DNA from: Lysobacterales bacterium | Lineage (GTDB): Bacteria; Pseudomonadota; Gammaproteobacteria; Xanthomonadales; SZUA-38 | NCBI GenBank assembly: GCA_028285525.1 | Contig: JANQOZ010000109.1 | Location: 1 to 64,000, forward strand | Length of the DNA: 64,000 bases | Direction of reading: 5' to 3' | Shown here: positions 62,248 to 64,000 of the stretch, piece by piece | Layout of the letters: each line of letters opens with the position of its first letter | Numbering within the stretch: position 1 is the stretch's first letter | Notes under the pieces: model-generated | The model's input: only the letters and a program-made list of their open reading frames with translations | The model's database searches: none | What the model was told of the DNA's origin: nothing | Position numbers and translations under genes: made by a program

Positions 62248-64000
62248 TCAGTTCGGGGCCAACACGAGTTCGATTACCACCGTCTCGCCCCCGCTGAGTT
62301 CAACCAGGCGGGGATCCAGGACGTAGGCTCGCTGAATCAGCGATTCGTCAGAGGCTGCAAGCGCGGACTTGATGGCTGAGGCGCGTGCCGTGGCGAGCTC
62401 TCGCAGAGCGTCATCTGAGATTTCCAGCGAAGCCAACAGCTGTTCTTCGACGGCGGCGAGGTCCGGGAGTGGTTCAGCGCCCTCCTCTTCCGGCGGTAGC
62501 GTCGGGAGTTCGCCGATTCGCGCCTGAAACGCCTCGATCAGCGCGGAATTTCTCGCTTCGTCATCCAGACCGGAGAGACCCAGCTCCGCTTCCAGGCGCT
62601 GGGTTTTTAGCGCCGGTGCATCAAGGCCGCGGCTGGCGACGCCCGCGATGTCCAGTCGCAGCGTTGGGCGCTGCAGCAGGGCTTCCGAGAGTTTTGTCAA
62701 TCGATCGGTGGCGGCCTCGTCCAGCTCGCCGATGCCGGGCTGAAAGTTCACGTACTGCAGGTCTTCGCCGCCCCCAGGAATGAGCTTGCCGAGAATGAAA
62801 AACGGTGAGGCGGCGGCTTTGACGATCAGGTTCACAAACGCCTTGAAGACGACCGAGCCGATGCGGAACTTCGGATCGTTCAAGTTGCCTGCAACCGGCA
62901 CGCCGAGGTCGATGTTGCCCGACGGGTCCTTGAGCAGCGCCAGGGCAAGGTCCAAAGGCAGCGATACCGCATCCTCGCTGTCCACCGATCCGCCCAGCGT
63001 CAGCTGGCCCAGGACAACTTCATTGCTGCCCTTGAGGCTGTCACCGTCAAGCTCATAACCCAGCTCCAGGTCCAGTCGCCCGCGTTCGATCAGGCGTCCG
63101 ACATACTTTCCGGCATAAGCGTTCGCTGAGGTGAGATCGATGTTTTTGGTGGACAGCGTTACCTTGTTGCGGTCTTCGAGCGGATTCAGCTCGCCGGTGA
63201 TTCCGATATCCGCGTATCCCTCCAGCTTACCGGCGAAATCCAGCGACGCCGGCTTGTCCACGTTGCTGTTCAGGCCTCTTAGCGTGCCGCCAAACTGGTT
63301 GATGCTGGCGCTGAAGGCCGGCTGCACCGATGCGTCAGCAAACCGCAGCGTACCGCCGTCGATCGTCAACTCACCCAGCTCGATGACCGGTCCGGGTGCC
63401 TCCTCGGCCTCAGCCGCCGACTCCGGCTGCGCCTCAGCCTCCTCCGCTTCCGTCTCATCGGGCGAACCGGTGAGCCGCGAGATATTGCTGCTGCCGTCTG
63501 CGGCAATCGCAAACGTAGCGCTCGGCTCGCTCAAGGAAACTCGATCGAAGTGAACCAACGCCGGCTCATCGGCCGGCACGTTGACGTCGATGCCGGCCAG
63601 CGAAAAAGAAGCAAATCCGGCCAGCGGGCCCTCCTCACCGCTGGTGGCCAGGTTCGACACCTCAACCGAACCGCCCGCTTTGAGTCCATCGCTGAGGCTC
63701 ACGTTCAGCTGCGCGCCCAGTGCACCGCTCTCCACATTCAGCGCGGCTGATTCGCGCACGTAGCCCGTCAGCCAGGGCAGCGGGAGCTGACTGAGCGTCA
63801 GGCCGCCGTCGACCGCAAGCGGCGTGAGCACATGCTGCCCGTCCCAGAGAATCTGGCCGTCGCCCAGCGCCGCGTCCAGCCTGACCGGGAACTGCGTGCC
63901 GGGCGACAGATCAAAGTCCGCCAGCGACAGCTCGTTGATGGTGAGCGTCTGAGCGGTTTCAGGCTGAACCGACTGATCGGTCCAGTTGATCGGGAGATTG
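62248..64000 (-). CDS. DUF748/AsmA-like periplasmic protein (partial, cut by right edge)
   Basis: The frame is open through 64000, so the true start lies outside; an internal GTG at 63831 is not the real start. The visible 583 residues show AsmA/DUF748 features: repeated layered beta-strand units such as LSLADFDLSPGTQFPVRLDA, SQLPLPWLTGYV, GGTLRGLNSNVDKPASLDF and the LPLDLALALLKDPSGNIDL box, then NDPKFRIGSVVFKAFVNLIVKAAASPF, quoted in parts. The C-terminal 150 residues include an OmpA-like LRLDIAGVASRGLD segment. Proteins of this type bridge or scaffold the envelope and affect lipid transport. It has no evident link to the EPS genes. Confidence 0.85.
   Translation of the reverse strand, partial: NLPINWTDQSVQPETAQTLTINELSLADFDLSPGTQFPVRLDAALGDGQILWDGQHVLTPLAVDGGLTLSQLPLPWLTGYVRESAALNVESGALGAQLNVSLSDGLKAGGSVEVSNLATSGEEGPLAGFASFSLAGIDVNVPADEPALVHFDRVSLSEPSATFAIAADGSSNISRLTGSPDETEAEEAEAQPESAAEAEEAPGPVIELGELTIDGGTLRFADASVQPAFSASINQFGGTLRGLNSNVDKPASLDFAGKLEGYADIGITGELNPLEDRNKVTLSTKNIDLTSANAYAGKYVGRLIERGRLDLELGYELDGDSLKGSNEVVLGQLTLGGSVDSEDAVSLPLDLALALLKDPSGNIDLGVPVAGNLNDPKFRIGSVVFKAFVNLIVKAAASPFFILGKLIPGGGEDLQYVNFQPGIGELDEAATDRLTKLSEALLQRPTLRLDIAGVASRGLDAPALKTQRLEAELGLSGLDDEARNSALIEAFQARIGELPTLPPEEEGAEPLPDLAAVEEQLLASLEISDDALRELATARASAIKSALAASDESLIQRAYVLDPRLVELSGGETVVIELVLAPN

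Overview
The window is a high-GC chromosomal stretch. It most resembles a gammaproteobacterium of the Lysobacterales (Xanthomonadales) / Wenzhouxiangella type. That is an inference from an XrtA-style exopolysaccharide (EPS) locus, from secreted proteins carrying 'SGFER' motifs, and from a beta-helix protein with a C-terminal module I associate with that group. No rRNA, tRNA, CRISPR array, insertion sequence or phage gene was recognised.

Region 1 (1-21631) is a hybrid NRPS/PKS cluster that runs off the left edge. One minus-strand operon (21631 to 9837) encodes an NRPS module C-A-PCP, a PKS KS-AT-KR-DH-ACP, and two small alpha/beta-hydrolases. The A domain of the NRPS module has a glycine-type code and an internal luciferase-like monooxygenase. 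A second minus-strand operon (8067 to beyond 1) encodes a loading A-PCP protein, a PKS KS-AT-ACP fused to a class III aminotransferase, and an NRPS that begins with a C domain. Between the two operons lies a second, plus-strand copy of the hydrolase pair (8345-9831), tail to tail with the first. Predicted chemistry includes transamination of a polyketide beta-keto group and oxidation of an assembly-line glycine. No thioesterase domain is visible.

Region 2 (22075-54605) makes, modifies and exports a polysaccharide. The core is a tightly packed, 11-gene minus-strand operon (50043 to 36907): Wza-like export lipoprotein, Wzz-like chain-length protein, tyrosine-kinase-like ATPase, outer-membrane barrel, GNAT/FemAB-like acyltransferase, O-antigen ligase/polymerase, flippase, PaaK-like adenylating enzyme, GT4, deacetylase-like protein and GT4. 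Around it are an initiating sugar transferase (51986-50586), a nucleotide-sugar dehydrogenase and an epimerase (52263-54605), and a plus-strand group of GT2, two deacetylases and GT4 (26478-30695). Further glycosyltransferases, an acetyltransferase, a methyltransferase and a cupin-like protein are also present. Gene content matches loci usually linked to exosortase A, but no exosortase gene is visible here. Three secreted proteins with FG-GAP repeats and/or an unidentified 'GWPDC...CDAKF' domain are interspersed.

Region 3 (54610-64000) holds a YdcF-like protein, galE, a large membrane TPR protein, a double VanZ protein, a secreted beta-helix protein and a partial DUF748/AsmA-like protein cut by the right edge. 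These look like ordinary chromosomal genes flanking the EPS locus.
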